Assembly: GCA_904501815.1 (NCBI GenBank)
Contig: CAJGCN010000036.1
Location: 1-11,947, forward strand
DNA from: an uncultured Clostridia bacterium
Lineage (GTDB): Bacteria > Bacillota > Clostridia > Christensenellales > Borkfalkiaceae
Length of the DNA stretch: 11,947 nt
Direction: 5' to 3'
The position numbers were made by a program, and so were the translations under genes. Below the pieces are notes generated by a model that was given only the letters and a program-made list of their open reading frames with translations, ran no database searches and had not been told where the DNA came from. Below are positions 11,858 through 11,947 of this stretch, piece after piece (positions within the stretch are counted from its first letter, which is position 1; each line of letters opens with the position of its first letter).

Positions 11858-11947
11858 TCTTTTCCTATCCGGACTATACCGTCGGTTTCGGAATTACACC
11901 GAATCGGGAACGCAAGACCTAACGCGTTCTTCGCAGACTCTACTGCC
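11858..11947 (-). ncRNA. FMN riboswitch (RFN element), 5' end cut by the window
   Basis: Read on the minus strand, the conserved RFN blocks appear in order: GGCAGTAGAGTCTGCGA at the window edge, then GATTCGGTGTAATTCCG, then ACCGACGGTATAGTCCGGAT, and the closing GGAAAAGACGAG. These are the 3' part of the aptamer from the second helix on. The first block (the usual AGGGTGAAATTCCC) and the 5' strand of helix P1 lie beyond 11947. The downstream stem-loop at 11785-11806 indicates transcriptional control of ribU. Confidence 0.92.

Overview
The window looks like chromosomal DNA from an uncultured, spore-forming, low-to-mid GC member of the Bacillota (class Clostridia; a Christensenellales-like lineage is a guess). 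The grounds are a SpoIIQ-like LytM protein behind a sigma-F-type promoter, an FMN riboswitch in front of an ECF-type RibU, a membrane-anchored MurF followed by a D-Ala-D-Ala ligase, and an MtaB/RsmE/PrmA cluster. No phage structural genes, tRNA, rRNA or CRISPR array were seen. Every housekeeping gene lies on the minus strand; only one small regulator is on the plus strand.

Layout. Positions 1-850 hold a tiny divergent cassette: a 68-aa XRE repressor-like protein on plus and an unlisted 54-aa charged protein on minus. They share a 70-bp promoter/operator region and are bracketed by copies of a short palindromic repeat. Positions 900-5560 (minus) hold prmA, rsmE, mtaB and hinT as a tight operon behind a sigma-A promoter (TTGATT-17-TATAAT). 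These are followed by a secreted YwmB-like protein and the SpoIIQ-like LytM protein, each with its own promoter signals. Positions 5560-5940 are a repeat island made of hairpins. Positions 5970-9500 (minus) hold an alpha/beta hydrolase, murF and ddl (D-Ala-D-Ala synthesis and addition to peptidoglycan precursor). A composite hairpin repeat separates this from tsaE-tsaB-rimI (9604-11077, minus), which contribute to t6A37 tRNA modification (tsaD is not here) and ribosomal protein acetylation. The right edge carries ribU and most of its FMN riboswitch, cut by the window end.

Together the genes are mostly translation maintenance (PrmA, RsmE, MtaB, TsaE/B, RimI), cell-wall synthesis (MurF, Ddl), engulfment-stage sporulation (SpoIIQ-like) and vitamin uptake (RibU). 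MtaB methylthiolates the t6A made with TsaB/TsaE, so the two translation clusters act on the same tRNA base.

The less ordinary signals are: the divergent XRE/54-aa cassette; two genes whose ATG sits exactly 6 nt after a TATAAT box (likely leaderless mRNAs); a terminator-like hairpin that holds the ribosome binding site of the YwmB-like gene with a promoter -10 inside its base; an alpha/beta hydrolase whose best start codon is ACG; and a family of palindromes with 3-nt loops whose arms change sequence but keep pairing. All functional statements are from reading the sequence; no database search was run.
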